DNA of 64,000 nucleotides from Corynebacterium pacaense (GCF_900169525.1 NZ_LT821239.1:496001-560000); one strand, 5' to 3'; positions 34,971-44,458 are shown, counted from the stretch's first letter. Made by a program: numbers and translations. The notes: a model not told the origin generated them from the sequence alone.

Positions 34971-36014
34971 ATGACAATCCGTATCGGTCTCGTCGGCTAC
35001 GGCACGGGCGGACGCTGGTTCCACGCCCCTTACATTCGCGCCTCGCGCAACTGCGAACTCGTCGGCGTGGTCGCCCGTTCGCAGGCATCCAAGGATGCCG
35101 TCCGCCAGGATGACCCCACGCTGACCGCGGTGGATTCCCTCGCCGAGCTGATTGCGCTCGGCGTCGACGCCGTGGTCATCTCCACGCCGCCGGAGACCCG
35201 CCAGGCCCTGGTACTTGAGGCCCTGGACGCGGGCGTCGCCGTGGTGGCCGACAAGCCCTTCGCGCCGAGCGCGGACAAGGCGCAGGAGCTTGTCGACGCC
35301 GCCCGCAGCCGCGGGCTGCTGTTGAACGTCTTCCATAACCGCCGCCAGGACGCGGACCTTGTCACCGCCCGCACACTGCGGGACAGTGGCCGGCTCGGCG
35401 AACTCCGTGGCCTTGATCTCCGGCTGGACCTCGACGCCCCCGACACCCTCGAGCCGGGCCCGGGTGGCGGACTGCTGCGTGACCTCGGTTCCCACGTGGT
35501 CGACCAGGCCCTGGTGCTCATGGGCCCGGCCCGGGCGGTCACGGCGCAGCTGGGTTCGATCGAGCTGCCCGAGGGTGTGACCAACGCCCGCTTCGCCATC
35601 GAGATCGAGCATGTCTCCGGTGCCTTCTCCCGGATCTCCGCGAGCAAGGTCGATCACCTGGTATCCCGCGAGATGCGCCTCTATGGAACGCTGGGCTCCT
35701 ATGTTTCCGACTACGCCGACGTCCAGGTGCTCGCGGTCTTTGATGGCCACATGCCCGCGGACAACCGCGAGACCTGGGGGATCGAAGCGGAGGAACGGTG
35801 GGGCGTGCTGCGTACCGACGCCGGCGTGGAGAAGGTGCCCTCCGAGCGCGGGGACTACACCCGGTTCTACGACGAGCTCGCCGAGGCCGTGGAACACGGC
35901 GGCCCCGGCCCCGTGCCCGCGGAGCAGGGCGTTGAGGTGCTGCGGGTGCTCGACGCGGTCGTCGTCAGTGACAGCCAGGCTCGTACCGTGGTGCTCACCG
36001 GCCCGACCGCCTGA
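34971..36014 (+). CDS. Gfo/Idh/MocA-family oxidoreductase
   Basis: A 347-aa NAD(P)-dependent oxidoreductase: RIGLVGYGTGGRWFHAPYI at the N-terminus, VVADKPFAPSADKAQELVDAARSRGLLLNVFHNRRQDAD (the EKP position reads DKP, and the following segment is that of the YhhX/GFO group), and DLGSHVVDQALVLMG as the catalytic segment. It lies seven bases after the MFS gene and 27 bases before the SDR gene, the tail of the iol operon. The substrate is probably a cyclitol or sugar. Confidence 0.9.
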   Translation: MTIRIGLVGYGTGGRWFHAPYIRASRNCELVGVVARSQASKDAVRQDDPTLTAVDSLAELIALGVDAVVISTPPETRQALVLEALDAGVAVVADKPFAPSADKAQELVDAARSRGLLLNVFHNRRQDADLVTARTLRDSGRLGELRGLDLRLDLDAPDTLEPGPGGGLLRDLGSHVVDQALVLMGPARAVTAQLGSIELPEGVTNARFAIEIEHVSGAFSRISASKVDHLVSREMRLYGTLGSYVSDYADVQVLAVFDGHMPADNRETWGIEAEERWGVLRTDAGVEKVPSERGDYTRFYDELAEAVEHGGPGPVPAEQGVEVLRVLDAVVVSDSQARTVVLTGPTA

Positions 36015-36040
36015 GCATTCAGCAACCCCATGGAGGAAAA

Positions 36041-36809
36041 ATGAGCGGCATCTTCGATATCTCGGACCGGCTGGCGCTGGTTACCGGATCCTCGCGCGGA
36101 CTCGGCCGTTCGCTGGCGCTCGCGCTCGCGGACGCCGGGGCGCGCGTGATCGTCCACGGCAGGGACGCCGCGGCGGTCGAGGATACGAGGGCACAGGTGG
36201 AGCAGCGGTCGGGGCGTCCCGCCCACGCGCTGACCTTCGATGTCACCAGTCCCGATGAGGTCATGGAGTTCCTCGGGGCCGCGGTGGGGAAGTACGGTGT
36301 CCCGGACATCCTGGTCAACAACGCCGGGATCCAGCGCAGGGCGCCGATCCAGGACTTCTCCGTCGATGACTGGGACGGCATCGTGGCGGCCAATCTCAGC
36401 AGTGCCTTCTATGTCTCCCGCGCGCTGCTGCCGCACATGGTCGGGCGGGAGTCGGGGAAGATCATCAACATCGCCTCCGTGCAGTCACTGCTGGCGCGGC
36501 AGACCATCGCCCCCTACTCGGCAACCAAGGGGGGGCGTGGTCCAGCTCACCAAGGGAATGGCCGCCGATGTCGCCCGTTTCAACATCCAGGTCAATGCGC
36601 TCTCGCCGGGCTATTTCGCCACGGACATGAACCGTGCACTCGTTGAGGATGAGGATTTCACCTCCTGGCTGGTCCAGCGGACCCCGGCTAGGCGGTGGGG
36701 CCGCTTCGAGGAGCTGCACGGCACACTGCTCTTCCTCGCCTCGGATGCCTCGAGTTTCGTCTCCGGCCAGAACCTCTTCGTCGACGGGGGCATGACCGCC
36801 GTGGTGTGA
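36041..36809 (+). pseudogene. SDR-family (gluconate 5-dehydrogenase-like) gene, frameshifted
   Basis: The first frame (36041 to about 36530) encodes an SDR N-terminal two-thirds: LALVTGSSRGLGRSLALALADAG, LVNNAGIQRRAPIQDFSVDDW, IINIASVQSLLARQTIAPYSATKGG (the YxxxK catalytic pair is present). A run of seven G at 36529-36535, where six restore the frame, moves the rest (VVQLTKGMAADVARFNIQVNALSPGYFATDM...FVDGGMTAVV, ending TGA at 36809) into another frame. The product as written stops at 36646. A genuine mutation, phase variation at the G-tract, or a sequencing error are all possible; codon quality downstream is intact, so the event is recent or artefactual. Confidence 0.9.
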
Positions 36810-36823
36810 GGCGGCGCCACCCG

Positions 36824-38023
36824 TCAGCGGCGCCGCCGGTAGCTGCGGTTGCGCACCGAGAGGTACAGCGATCCGATCACCGCGGCGATCAGCGAGGCGG
36901 TGAGGACACCGACCTTGACATGCTCATTCCGATCGCTGCCCGCACCGAAGGTGAGTTCGCCGATGAGCAGGGAGACGGTGAAGCCGATGCCCGCGAGGAT
37001 GGACATGCCCAGCAGATCCCGCCACAGCAGCGTGGAATCCAGAGACATCGATGGCAGCCGTGAGACCGTGAAGGTGGTCAGCAGGATTCCGATCGGTTTA
37101 CCCAGCACCAGGCCCGCAATGATCCCCAGGGTCACCGGGTCACGGAATGCGGCCTGCAGACCGGCGGTACCACCGAGCGCCACCCCGGCGGCGAAGAAGG
37201 CGAAGACGGGCACGGCCAGCGCCGATGACCACGGTTCCAGACGCCACGCCAGGCGCTGGCTCAGGCTCCTTCCGGGGGTCTCCGGGTTGAGCACCGGCAC
37301 CGTCATGGCCAGAAGCACCCCGGCCACCGTTGCGTGGATGCCGGAGATGTGGACCAGGGCCCACACCGAGACGGCCAGGGGAATCAGAATCCACCAGATG
37401 GTCATTCCGCGCTGGACGAGCACACCGAAGAGCACCAGCAGCGCGAAGGCGCAGACCAGGGCGAGCACCGAGATGCTGTCGGTGTAGGCGAGCGCGATGA
37501 TGACGATGGCGATCAGATCATCCACCACCGCCAGGGTCAGCAGGAATGCCCGGAGTGCGGCGGGAAGCGCGGAACCCACCACGGCGAGGATGGAGACCGC
37601 GAAGGCGATGTCGGTGGCGGTGGGTATGGCCCACCCGTGGGGGACCCCGTCGCCGGAGACGGTGTTGATCAGCAAAAAGATCAGCGCCGGAACCAGGACA
37701 CCGCCCGCGGCGGCGGCGACGGGGATCGCGGCCGCCCGCGGATCGCGCAGGGAGCCGACCAGGAACTCCTGTTTGAGCTCGAGCCCGACGACGAAGAAGA
37801 AGATCGCGAGGAGCCCGTCCGCGGCCCACTGTCCGAGCGTGAGGTGCAGATGCAGGGCGGAGGGGCCGAAGGTGAAATCGCGGAGTGCGGCATAGGAGCC
37901 GTGGGCGGGGCTGTTCGCCCAGATCAGGGCGATGGCGGTGGCGAGCAGAAGGAGCAGACCGCCCGTCTTCTCACTGCGGGCAAAGCTGCCGAGGGTTGCT
38001 AGCGTCGATCGTAATGGGGGCAT
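36824..38023 (-). CDS. nhaA: Na+/H+ antiporter NhaA
   Basis: A 399-aa inner-membrane antiporter with about 12 helices. Diagnostic segments: GLLAIFFFVVGLELKQEFLVGSL, GWAIPTATDIAFAVSILAVVG (the two adjacent functional Asp residues fall in TATDIAFA and ALRAFLLTLAVVDDLIAIVIIAL), and LVLGKPIGILL near the C-terminus. It handles sodium and pH homeostasis. ATG 38023. It faces and nearly touches the broken SDR gene (14-bp gap), so it is transcribed separately from the iol genes. Confidence 0.95.
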   Translation of the reverse strand: MPPLRSTLATLGSFARSEKTGGLLLLLATAIALIWANSPAHGSYAALRDFTFGPSALHLHLTLGQWAADGLLAIFFFVVGLELKQEFLVGSLRDPRAAAIPVAAAAGGVLVPALIFLLINTVSGDGVPHGWAIPTATDIAFAVSILAVVGSALPAALRAFLLTLAVVDDLIAIVIIALAYTDSISVLALVCAFALLVLFGVLVQRGMTIWWILIPLAVSVWALVHISGIHATVAGVLLAMTVPVLNPETPGRSLSQRLAWRLEPWSSALAVPVFAFFAAGVALGGTAGLQAAFRDPVTLGIIAGLVLGKPIGILLTTFTVSRLPSMSLDSTLLWRDLLGMSILAGIGFTVSLLIGELTFGAGSDRNEHVKVGVLTASLIAAVIGSLYLSVRNRSYRRRR

Positions 38024-38240
38024 GAGTGGACCGGACCTCTTTAGGGGGCGTGGGACGTGGAGTCTTGATCAGGTGTCCGGAAGATCCGCGGCGGGCACCC
38101 CGACATCAGCGCGCCCCAGGTCGATATGTACCCGTTGGTTCCCGGATGGGGGATCTCGAAGCGGTGCTGCAGGGGGGTCACAGGAATCAATCTACCCAAC
38201 CCCTGGCACGTGGGGTGACTACGGTGCGGGCGTCGATTAG

Positions 38241-39233
38241 CTACCGTGCCCGCGGGGCGGTGGTGCCACGCACCACCAGCGAGGGCTCCAGGGAGCGCCG
38301 GATCCCGCGGGGCTGTCGGCCGTCGATCAGTGCCAGCAGCAGTGCACCGGAGTTGCGGCCGACGCCCAGGCTGTCATCGTCGATGGTGCTGAGATTGATC
38401 AGTCTGGTCTGGGCGAGGGCGGTGTTGTCATATCCGATGATCGAGAGATCGCCGGGCACCTCCAGTCCCAGCTCCCTCGCGGCGCCGAGCGCCCCGATGG
38501 CCATCACGTCATTGGCCGCGAAAACAGCCGTGATGCCGGGATGTGCCCGCAGCAGTTCGAGGGTGTTGACATAGCCCGCCGCCTCCGTGGCCGGTCCGCG
38601 GTAGCTGCTGACTATTCCCTGACCCGCGCCGTCCATGGTGGCCGCGAAGCTGCTCCTGCGGATCTCGCCGGCACCGCCGGCCATGCTCAGGTGGCCGATG
38701 GCGGTGTGGCCGAGATCCAGCAGGTGTTCGGTTGCGAGGCGGGCGCCGAGCGCGTCATCGTTGGTGATCGTGTCCGCCGCGGTCGGGGAGTCGATGCGGG
38801 TACCGGCGATGACGTAGGGGACCGGGGTGTCGGCGATTCCCAGGCTGTCGATGTCCTGGGCGATGACGATGCCATCAGGACGCATGGACAGCGCATTGGC
38901 GAGGGGGTCACCCCCGCGGTTGACCGTCGAGGAGTCGATGACGCTGAGGCGGTACCCCTTCGGGCTGAACACCTCATCCAGTCCGCGCAGCAGATCGACG
39001 AACCACGGGTTGGAGTAGTCATCGATGAGGATCGTGATCAGCTGGGTGTGCTTGGCCGCAAGATCGGATGCGGCACGATTGGGCTGGTAGTTCAGCTTTC
39101 TGATGGCCTCCTCCACCGCCGCCTGGGACTGTGCGCTGACGTTCGGAGCACCCCGGATCACGAGTGAGACGAGTGATTTGGACACCCCCGCCTCGCGGGC
39201 GACATCGTAGATCGTGGGCCGTGACGTGCTCAT
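38241..39233 (-). CDS. LacI-family transcriptional regulator
   Basis: A 330-aa repressor. The N-terminal LacI helix-turn-helix TIYDVAREAGVSKSLVSLVIRGAPNVSAQSQAAVEEAIRKLNYQPNRAASDLA is followed by a periplasmic-binding-like effector domain (SNPWFVDLLRGLDEVFSPKGYRL, TNDDALGARLATEHLLDLGH, AVFAANDVMAIGALGAARELGLEVPGDLSIIGYDN). ATG 39233. It is divergent from the next oxidoreductase gene with a perfect 14-bp palindrome between them, so it presumably controls that three-gene operon in response to a sugar or cyclitol. Confidence 0.93.
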   Translation of the reverse strand: MSTSRPTIYDVAREAGVSKSLVSLVIRGAPNVSAQSQAAVEEAIRKLNYQPNRAASDLAAKHTQLITILIDDYSNPWFVDLLRGLDEVFSPKGYRLSVIDSSTVNRGGDPLANALSMRPDGIVIAQDIDSLGIADTPVPYVIAGTRIDSPTAADTITNDDALGARLATEHLLDLGHTAIGHLSMAGGAGEIRRSSFAATMDGAGQGIVSSYRGPATEAAGYVNTLELLRAHPGITAVFAANDVMAIGALGAARELGLEVPGDLSIIGYDNTALAQTRLINLSTIDDDSLGVGRNSGALLLALIDGRQPRGIRRSLEPSLVVRGTTAPRAR

Positions 39234-39289
39234 TGTGATTTTCTCTCTTCGTTTTATTGACAGGACATATCTGCGAGTATAGCTTGTTC

Positions 39290-39303
39290 TTGGAGCGCTC
39301 CAA
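39290..39303. promoter_or_regulatory. LacI-type operator palindrome
   Basis: TTGGAGCGCTCCAA is a perfect 14-bp palindrome with the central CG typical of LacI-family operators. It is 57 bases from the regulator start and 60 bases before the divergent oxidoreductase. Confidence 0.8.
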
Positions 39304-39362
39304 AAGCGTCCCAACTCACATCGTGGATTTCTGACAATCCAGTTCACATCAAGGAGGATCCC

Positions 39363-40568
39363 ATGTCCCTGCAGGAAATCCGGGTCGCCGTCATCGGCGC
39401 CGGCATGGCTGGCAAGGCCCACGCCGCCGGCTACAAAACCGCACCCACCGTGTTCAGCGGAGAGCTTCCGCCGGTCCGCCTGGTCAGCATTGCCGATGCA
39501 TACGAGCCCCTGGCGCGGGAGACCGCCCGACGTTTCGGCTTTGAGCGCTTTGACACCTCCTGGCAGGCCATTGTCGACGCCGATGACATCGACGTGGTCA
39601 GCGTCGTGGTGGCCAACGCGCTGCACCGCGAGATCGTCGAGGCCCTGCTGGCCTCCGGCAAGCACGTCCTGTGTGAAAAGCCCCTCTCGGACACCATCGC
39701 CGACGCCGAGGCGATGGTGTCGGCCGCGGAGGCCTCCGACCGTGTGGCCCGGATCGGTCTGACCTACCGCAGGTCACCCGGCATCGCCCACATCCGGAAT
39801 CTGGTGCGGTCCGGCGAACTCGGTGCGGTCCTGCACATCAACGGCTTCTACTGGACCGATTACGGCTCCAACCCGAATGCACCGATGAGCTGGCGCTACA
39901 AGGGCCCCAACGGCTCCGGAGCACTGGCCGACGTGGGCAGCCACCTGACCTATCTGGCGGAGTTCATCGCCGGCTCGGAATTCTCCGAGGTCCGCGGTGG
40001 ACAGCTCAGCACCGTGATCGGCGAACGGCCCAGGCCCGTGGGCAACGTCGTCGGCCACGAGGGTGGTGCCGTCTCCGATGAGTACGAGGCTGTGGAAAAT
40101 GATGACATCGCCTCCTTCTCCGGCAGCTTCGCCGGTGGCGGCACCGCGACCCTACAGGTCAGCCGTGTCTCCCAGGGCCACCCCAACTCCCTCGGATTCG
40201 AGGTCTTCTGCGAGCGCGGCTCGGCGATCTTCGATTTCCGCAGCCCGGGCCAGTTCCAGATCTTCACCCCGCAGGACAGCGATGCAGGCTACCGCACCGT
40301 CACCCTGGGACCTCACCACCCCTACTGGCGCGGCGGCCTGGCGATGGACGCCCCCGGCGTCGGTGTCGGACAAAACGAGCAGTTCGTCTACCAGGCACGG
40401 GCCTTCCTCGAGGAGGTCGCCGGTGTTCCCGAGTCCGAGAGCCTGCCCCGCAACGCCAGCTTCGCCGAGGGACTGCACAACATGCAGCTTATCGACGCGG
40501 TCGCCGAATCCGCGGCCGAAGGCGGCCGCACGGTCGATGTTCCCGCACTCGAGAACGCACTCCTCTGA
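39363..40568 (+). CDS. Gfo/Idh/MocA-family oxidoreductase
   Basis: A 401-aa enzyme: IRVAVIGAGMAGKAHAAGY (Rossmann), VLCEKPLSDTIADAEAMV (EKP motif), IGLTYRRSPGIAHIRNLV and GSGALADVGSHLTYLAEFIAG as catalytic-domain segment. First gene of the LacI-controlled operon, with AAGGAGG before ATG 39363. Probably oxidises a polyol or cyclitol together with the isomerase encoded next. Confidence 0.9.
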   Translation: MSLQEIRVAVIGAGMAGKAHAAGYKTAPTVFSGELPPVRLVSIADAYEPLARETARRFGFERFDTSWQAIVDADDIDVVSVVVANALHREIVEALLASGKHVLCEKPLSDTIADAEAMVSAAEASDRVARIGLTYRRSPGIAHIRNLVRSGELGAVLHINGFYWTDYGSNPNAPMSWRYKGPNGSGALADVGSHLTYLAEFIAGSEFSEVRGGQLSTVIGERPRPVGNVVGHEGGAVSDEYEAVENDDIASFSGSFAGGGTATLQVSRVSQGHPNSLGFEVFCERGSAIFDFRSPGQFQIFTPQDSDAGYRTVTLGPHHPYWRGGLAMDAPGVGVGQNEQFVYQARAFLEEVAGVPESESLPRNASFAEGLHNMQLIDAVAESAAEGGRTVDVPALENALL

Positions 40569-40591
40569 TACTCGCCACCAAGGACAAGAAG

Positions 40592-41587
40592 ATGAAACTG
40601 GGTCTGTACAACGCGATCTTCCATGATCGTCCCCTCCCCGAGGCACTCCGGGCCATCGCCGAGGCCGGTCTGACCGGCATCGAACTCAACAGCGGTGGAT
40701 TCCTGCCGGCGGTGCACATTCCCACCATGGACGACATCCTCGTCAGCGACGACGCACGTGACGAGTTTCTCGGCACCTTCGAGGGCACCGGCGTCGAGAT
40801 CTACGGGTTGAACTGCAATGGAAACCCCCTCCACCCTGATTCCGTGATCGGCGACGCCCATGCCCGGGATCTGCGCCGATCCATCCGGCTCGCGCACCGC
40901 CTCGGGCAGACCCGCGTGGTCACCATGTCCGGGCTGCCCGGGGGTGAACCCGGATCCCGGCGTGTGAACTGGGTAGTCAACGCCTGGAACTCCGCCGGTC
41001 TGGACGTCCTTGATTACCAGTGGGACATCGCGGCGCCGTTCTGGCGCGACATTGACCGCTTCGCCGCCGACCACGGCGTCAAGGTCGCCCTCGAGCTCCA
41101 CCCGCAGAACCTCGTGTTCAACTCCGCCGATGTGCACAAGCTCATGGATGTCACCGGGGCCACCCACCTCGGTGTCGAACTCGATGCCTCCCATCTGTTC
41201 TGGCAGCAGATGGATCCGGTGGCCGTGATCGATCACCTGGGGGAGCTGGTCGTGCACGCCGCGGCGAAGGATGTTCGCATCAACCCGCAGTGGGCACGTC
41301 TCAACGGCGTCCTGGACAACAGCTTCCGCCGGCTGCGCCCGGATGAGCAGCGCACGAATCTCGGCGGCGATGAGTGGGTCAACGAGTGGCCGAAGAACTC
41401 CTCCTGGGACTTCGTGGCGCTGGGCAGGGGACACGACACCGCCTACTGGACCGAGTTCCTGCGGGCTCTGCACCGCGTTGATCCGGACATGCTGGTCAAC
41501 ATCGAACACGAGGACACCTCGCTGGGCCGCGAGGAGGGCGTGAGAGTCGCCGCCGAGGTGCTCATCGCCGCAAACAGGGCCCTGTGA
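40592..41587 (+). CDS. Sugar phosphate isomerase/epimerase (TIM barrel)
   Basis: A 331-aa AP-endonuclease-2-like TIM barrel: MKLGLYNAIFHDRPLPEALRAIAEAGLTGIELNSGGFLP. Metal-type residues are in VALELHPQNLVFN, GVELDASHLFWQ, VVHAAAKDVRIN and VNIEHEDTSLG. Related proteins epimerise or dehydrate inosose-like ketoses. Second gene of the LacI operon, with an intercistronic hairpin downstream. Confidence 0.88.
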   Translation: MKLGLYNAIFHDRPLPEALRAIAEAGLTGIELNSGGFLPAVHIPTMDDILVSDDARDEFLGTFEGTGVEIYGLNCNGNPLHPDSVIGDAHARDLRRSIRLAHRLGQTRVVTMSGLPGGEPGSRRVNWVVNAWNSAGLDVLDYQWDIAAPFWRDIDRFAADHGVKVALELHPQNLVFNSADVHKLMDVTGATHLGVELDASHLFWQQMDPVAVIDHLGELVVHAAAKDVRINPQWARLNGVLDNSFRRLRPDEQRTNLGGDEWVNEWPKNSSWDFVALGRGHDTAYWTEFLRALHRVDPDMLVNIEHEDTSLGREEGVRVAAEVLIAANRAL

Positions 41588-41599
41588 CTAAAGAAACCA

Positions 41600-41621
41600 G
41601 GGGTGCCGTCCCCGGCACCCC
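41600..41621 (+). terminator. Intercistronic GC-rich hairpin
   Basis: GGGGTGCCG (41600-41608) pairs perfectly with CGGCACCCC (41613-41621). No T-run follows, so it may be an RNA-stability or attenuating hairpin between the isomerase and the next oxidoreductase rather than a full terminator. Confidence 0.7.
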
Positions 41622-41648
41622 ACCTATGGGAAAGCCAGGAATGAAGAA

Positions 41649-42824
41649 GTGAAGAATCTCAATATCGGTATCATCTCCCTGGGTTGGATGGGGGGTCTGC
41701 ATGCGCGCTCCTATCTGTCCGCACCGCGGCGCTACCCGGAGCTCAATGTCGAGCCGGTGCTACACACGGCGGCGGACCCGGATGCCACCGCACGCGATCT
41801 CGCCGTGAACACGCTGGGTTTTGCCCGGGCGGTCGCCGACTACCGCGAACTGCTCTCCGATCCCGAGATCGACGCGGTGTCCATCTGCTCCCCGAACTTC
41901 CTGCACCGCGAGATCGCACTGGCCGCGGTGGAGGCGGGAAAGCCCTTCTGGATCGAAAAGCCGATGGGGCGGAGCGCACAGGAGTCACGCGAAATCGCCG
42001 AGGCGGCAGAGCGGGCAGGTCTGGTCACCGCCGTCGGTTTCAACTACCGCAACGTTCCGGCCATCGCGGAGGCGCGCCGGCTGGTGCGCTCCGGCGGGAT
42101 CGGGGAGGTGACCAATGTCCGGGTCAGTTTCCTCGCGGACTATTCCTCCGATCCCGCCAGCACCCTGACCTGGAGGTTCAAGCGGGAGCTCGCTGGCACC
42201 GGTGTGCTGGGGGACCTGCTTTCGCACGGTTTCGACCTGGCGCAGTTCATCGTCGGGCGCATCGACAGCGTCACTGCCGCCGACAGCCTGGTGATAAGGC
42301 AGCGCCCCCTGCCCACGGCGGGTGCCACCAGCCACCTCTCCGCCTCCGCGGGTGGGGGGCCGGTGGGGCCGGTGGAGAATGAGGACTACGCGGCCGTCAT
42401 CGCACGGTTTGATTCCGGAGCGATCGGGGTCTTCGAGTCCAGCCGGATCGCCGTCGGACCGCGGGCCGAGTACATCATCGATGTCTATGGAACAAAGGGA
42501 TCACTGCGGTGGAACTTCCACCGGCTCAATGAGCTCCAGATCGCCGATTCCAGGGACGGATACCGCACCGTCATGGCCGGACCCGGATTCGGTGATTTCG
42601 CCCGCTTCCAGCCGGGGCCGGGACTGAGCATGGGCTTCGATGACCTCAAGACCATCGAGGCCGCACTGTTCCTGCGTTCACTGGCCGAAGGCGAGCAGTT
42701 CGCACCCTCTGCGGCCGATGGCTGGGCGGCGGCGGAGATCGCCGACGCCGCGCTGGAAAGCGCCGCCTCCGGCGCCTGGGTGACGGTGCCCGAGGTCTCC
42801 GGCGAGACCACCTACAACCGGTAG
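41649..42824 (+). CDS. Gfo/Idh/MocA-family oxidoreductase
   Basis: A 391-aa enzyme: LNIGIISLGWMGGLHARSYL at the N-terminus, FWIEKPMGRSAQESREI (EKP), AVGFNYRNVPAIAEARRLV and GTGVLGDLLSHGFDLAQFIVG (catalytic His region). GTG 41649. Third gene of the LacI-linked operon, ending just before a strong terminator hairpin. The substrate is likely a sugar or cyclitol derivative; three related oxidoreductases plus IolG in one region suggest several stereoisomers are used. Confidence 0.9.
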   Translation: MKNLNIGIISLGWMGGLHARSYLSAPRRYPELNVEPVLHTAADPDATARDLAVNTLGFARAVADYRELLSDPEIDAVSICSPNFLHREIALAAVEAGKPFWIEKPMGRSAQESREIAEAAERAGLVTAVGFNYRNVPAIAEARRLVRSGGIGEVTNVRVSFLADYSSDPASTLTWRFKRELAGTGVLGDLLSHGFDLAQFIVGRIDSVTAADSLVIRQRPLPTAGATSHLSASAGGGPVGPVENEDYAAVIARFDSGAIGVFESSRIAVGPRAEYIIDVYGTKGSLRWNFHRLNELQIADSRDGYRTVMAGPGFGDFARFQPGPGLSMGFDDLKTIEAALFLRSLAEGEQFAPSAADGWAAAEIADAALESAASGAWVTVPEVSGETTYNR

Positions 42825-42842
42825 AACACAGATCAGCAACGA

Positions 42843-42884
42843 CCGCACCCCCCTCCCGCCGGAAGTGGCGGTAGGGGGGTGCGG
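42843..42884. terminator. Strong bidirectional hairpin between convergent genes
   Basis: An 18-bp stem (CCGCACCCCCCTCCCGCC at 42843-42860 with 42867-42884, one mismatch) with loop GGAAGT, lying between the ends of the oxidoreductase and the convergent sugar porter gene. There is no long T-run on either side. Confidence 0.85.
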
Positions 42885-42927
42885 CGGAGAATTCTTCAAG
42901 TGTCTTACCTGTGCGCTATCCGGATGC

Positions 42928-44403
42928 TCAGACCACCTTTCCCCGACGGATCTGGGAGTCGAAGATGACGCCGTTGGTGACGTCGCGGTCGATCTCCTCG
43001 AGGGTGCGTCCGCGGGTCTCCGGAACCTGGGTCCAGATGAACAGCAGTGCCAGGACTCCGATACCCGCGAAGAGGAAGAAGGTGCCGGTCAGTCCGACGG
43101 CCGCGATCAGGGTCGGGAAGAACAGTCCGAGGAATGCGTTGGAGACCCAGAGGAAGAACACCGAGATGCCGATCGCGATGCCGCGGATGGCCAGCGGGAA
43201 GATCTCGGAGAGCATGACCCAGATGGCCACGTTGAGGAAGGTCTGCATGGAGCCCACGAACACGACCACCAGGGTGAGGATGACGAAGGGGCGCAGCGGG
43301 TCGCCGACGGGGAAGGCCACGGAGGCGATACCGATGAGGACATGGGAGATGGTGGTCAGGGTGAAACCGATGAGCAGGGTGGTGCGGCGGTTGACCCGGT
43401 CCATCATCCACAGGGCGATCACGGCACCGACGACGGCGATGACACCGGGGGCGACGTTGGCGATCAGGGCCGCCGATTCCGAGAAGCCCGCCTCGATGAG
43501 CACGATCTGGCCGTAGTACATGATCGAGTTGATTCCGGTCAGCTGCTGGGCGACACCCAGGCCGATACCCACCAGTACGATGCGCACGAACCACTTGTTC
43601 TTCAGGATGTCTCCGAAGCTCATGGCCTTTTCGGCCTGGTTGGCGCTCGCCTTTGCCATTGCCTCGACCTCGAGGACCTCGGCCCTGGCGCGATCGACCG
43701 GGCGGACCCTCTCCAGAACCTGGCGTGCCTCGTCGATGCGTCCGCGGTCGACCAGCCAGCGCGGTGACTCGGGGACGCGCAGCATACCGACGAACAGGGC
43801 GATGGCGGGAATCGCGGCGATGGAGAGCATGATGCGCCAGATACCGGTGGTGTCGGACCAGATGTTGCCGATGATCGCATTGATGATGAAGGCCGCCAGC
43901 TGGCCGACGACGATCATGAGCTCGTTGCGGCCCGCGAGTGAGCCACGCGTTTCAAAGGGTGCGATCTCCGCGAGGTAGACCGGAACCACCGTGGAGGCGC
44001 CGCCGACCGCGAGGCCGAGGATGATCCGGCCCACGACCATGATCTCCATGCTGGGGGTGAACACACAGACCAGGGTGCCGATGAAGAAGGCCACGGCGAG
44101 GAGGATGATCGTCTTCCTCCGGCCCCAGAAATCGGAGACACGGCCGAAGATCATGGCACCGATTGCGGCGCCGAAGAGCAGTGAGGAGGTCACGACGCCT
44201 TCGGTGAAGGCGGTGAGGCCGAGCTCGATGGACATCGGGTGGAGGGCGCCGTTGATGACGCCGGTGTCGTAGCCGAAGAGCAGTCCGCCGAAGGTGGCCA
44301 CCAGTGCGACGTAGAACAGTCGCTGCTGATGCGGCCCCGGTGTCAGCGGGGGAAGCTTGCCACTCTGTTCGGGAACATCAGCTTGGATGAACGTACTTGC
44401 CAT
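42928..44403 (-). CDS. iolT1: Sugar porter MFS transporter, IolT1-like
   Basis: A 491-aa importer with 12 helices. Sugar-porter signatures: GGLLFGYDTGVINGAL (helix 1), GRVSDFWGRRKTI, PESPRWLVDRGR, QQLTGINSIMYYGQIVLIE (helix 7), DRVNRRTTLL and PETRGRTLEEID at the C-terminus. Position beside the LacI/oxidoreductase operon and before gltB matches iolT1 of C. glutamicum, a myo-inositol/proton symporter that also takes up glucose. ATG 44403. CRP-like and IolR-like sequences lie upstream. Confidence 0.92.
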   Translation of the reverse strand: MASTFIQADVPEQSGKLPPLTPGPHQQRLFYVALVATFGGLLFGYDTGVINGALHPMSIELGLTAFTEGVVTSSLLFGAAIGAMIFGRVSDFWGRRKTIILLAVAFFIGTLVCVFTPSMEIMVVGRIILGLAVGGASTVVPVYLAEIAPFETRGSLAGRNELMIVVGQLAAFIINAIIGNIWSDTTGIWRIMLSIAAIPAIALFVGMLRVPESPRWLVDRGRIDEARQVLERVRPVDRARAEVLEVEAMAKASANQAEKAMSFGDILKNKWFVRIVLVGIGLGVAQQLTGINSIMYYGQIVLIEAGFSESAALIANVAPGVIAVVGAVIALWMMDRVNRRTTLLIGFTLTTISHVLIGIASVAFPVGDPLRPFVILTLVVVFVGSMQTFLNVAIWVMLSEIFPLAIRGIAIGISVFFLWVSNAFLGLFFPTLIAAVGLTGTFFLFAGIGVLALLFIWTQVPETRGRTLEEIDRDVTNGVIFDSQIRRGKVV

Positions 44404-44458
44404 CTTGTCTCCTAGAGTCGGGCGCGGATTGAGATCCGCGAAACACCTTGTGATAAAC

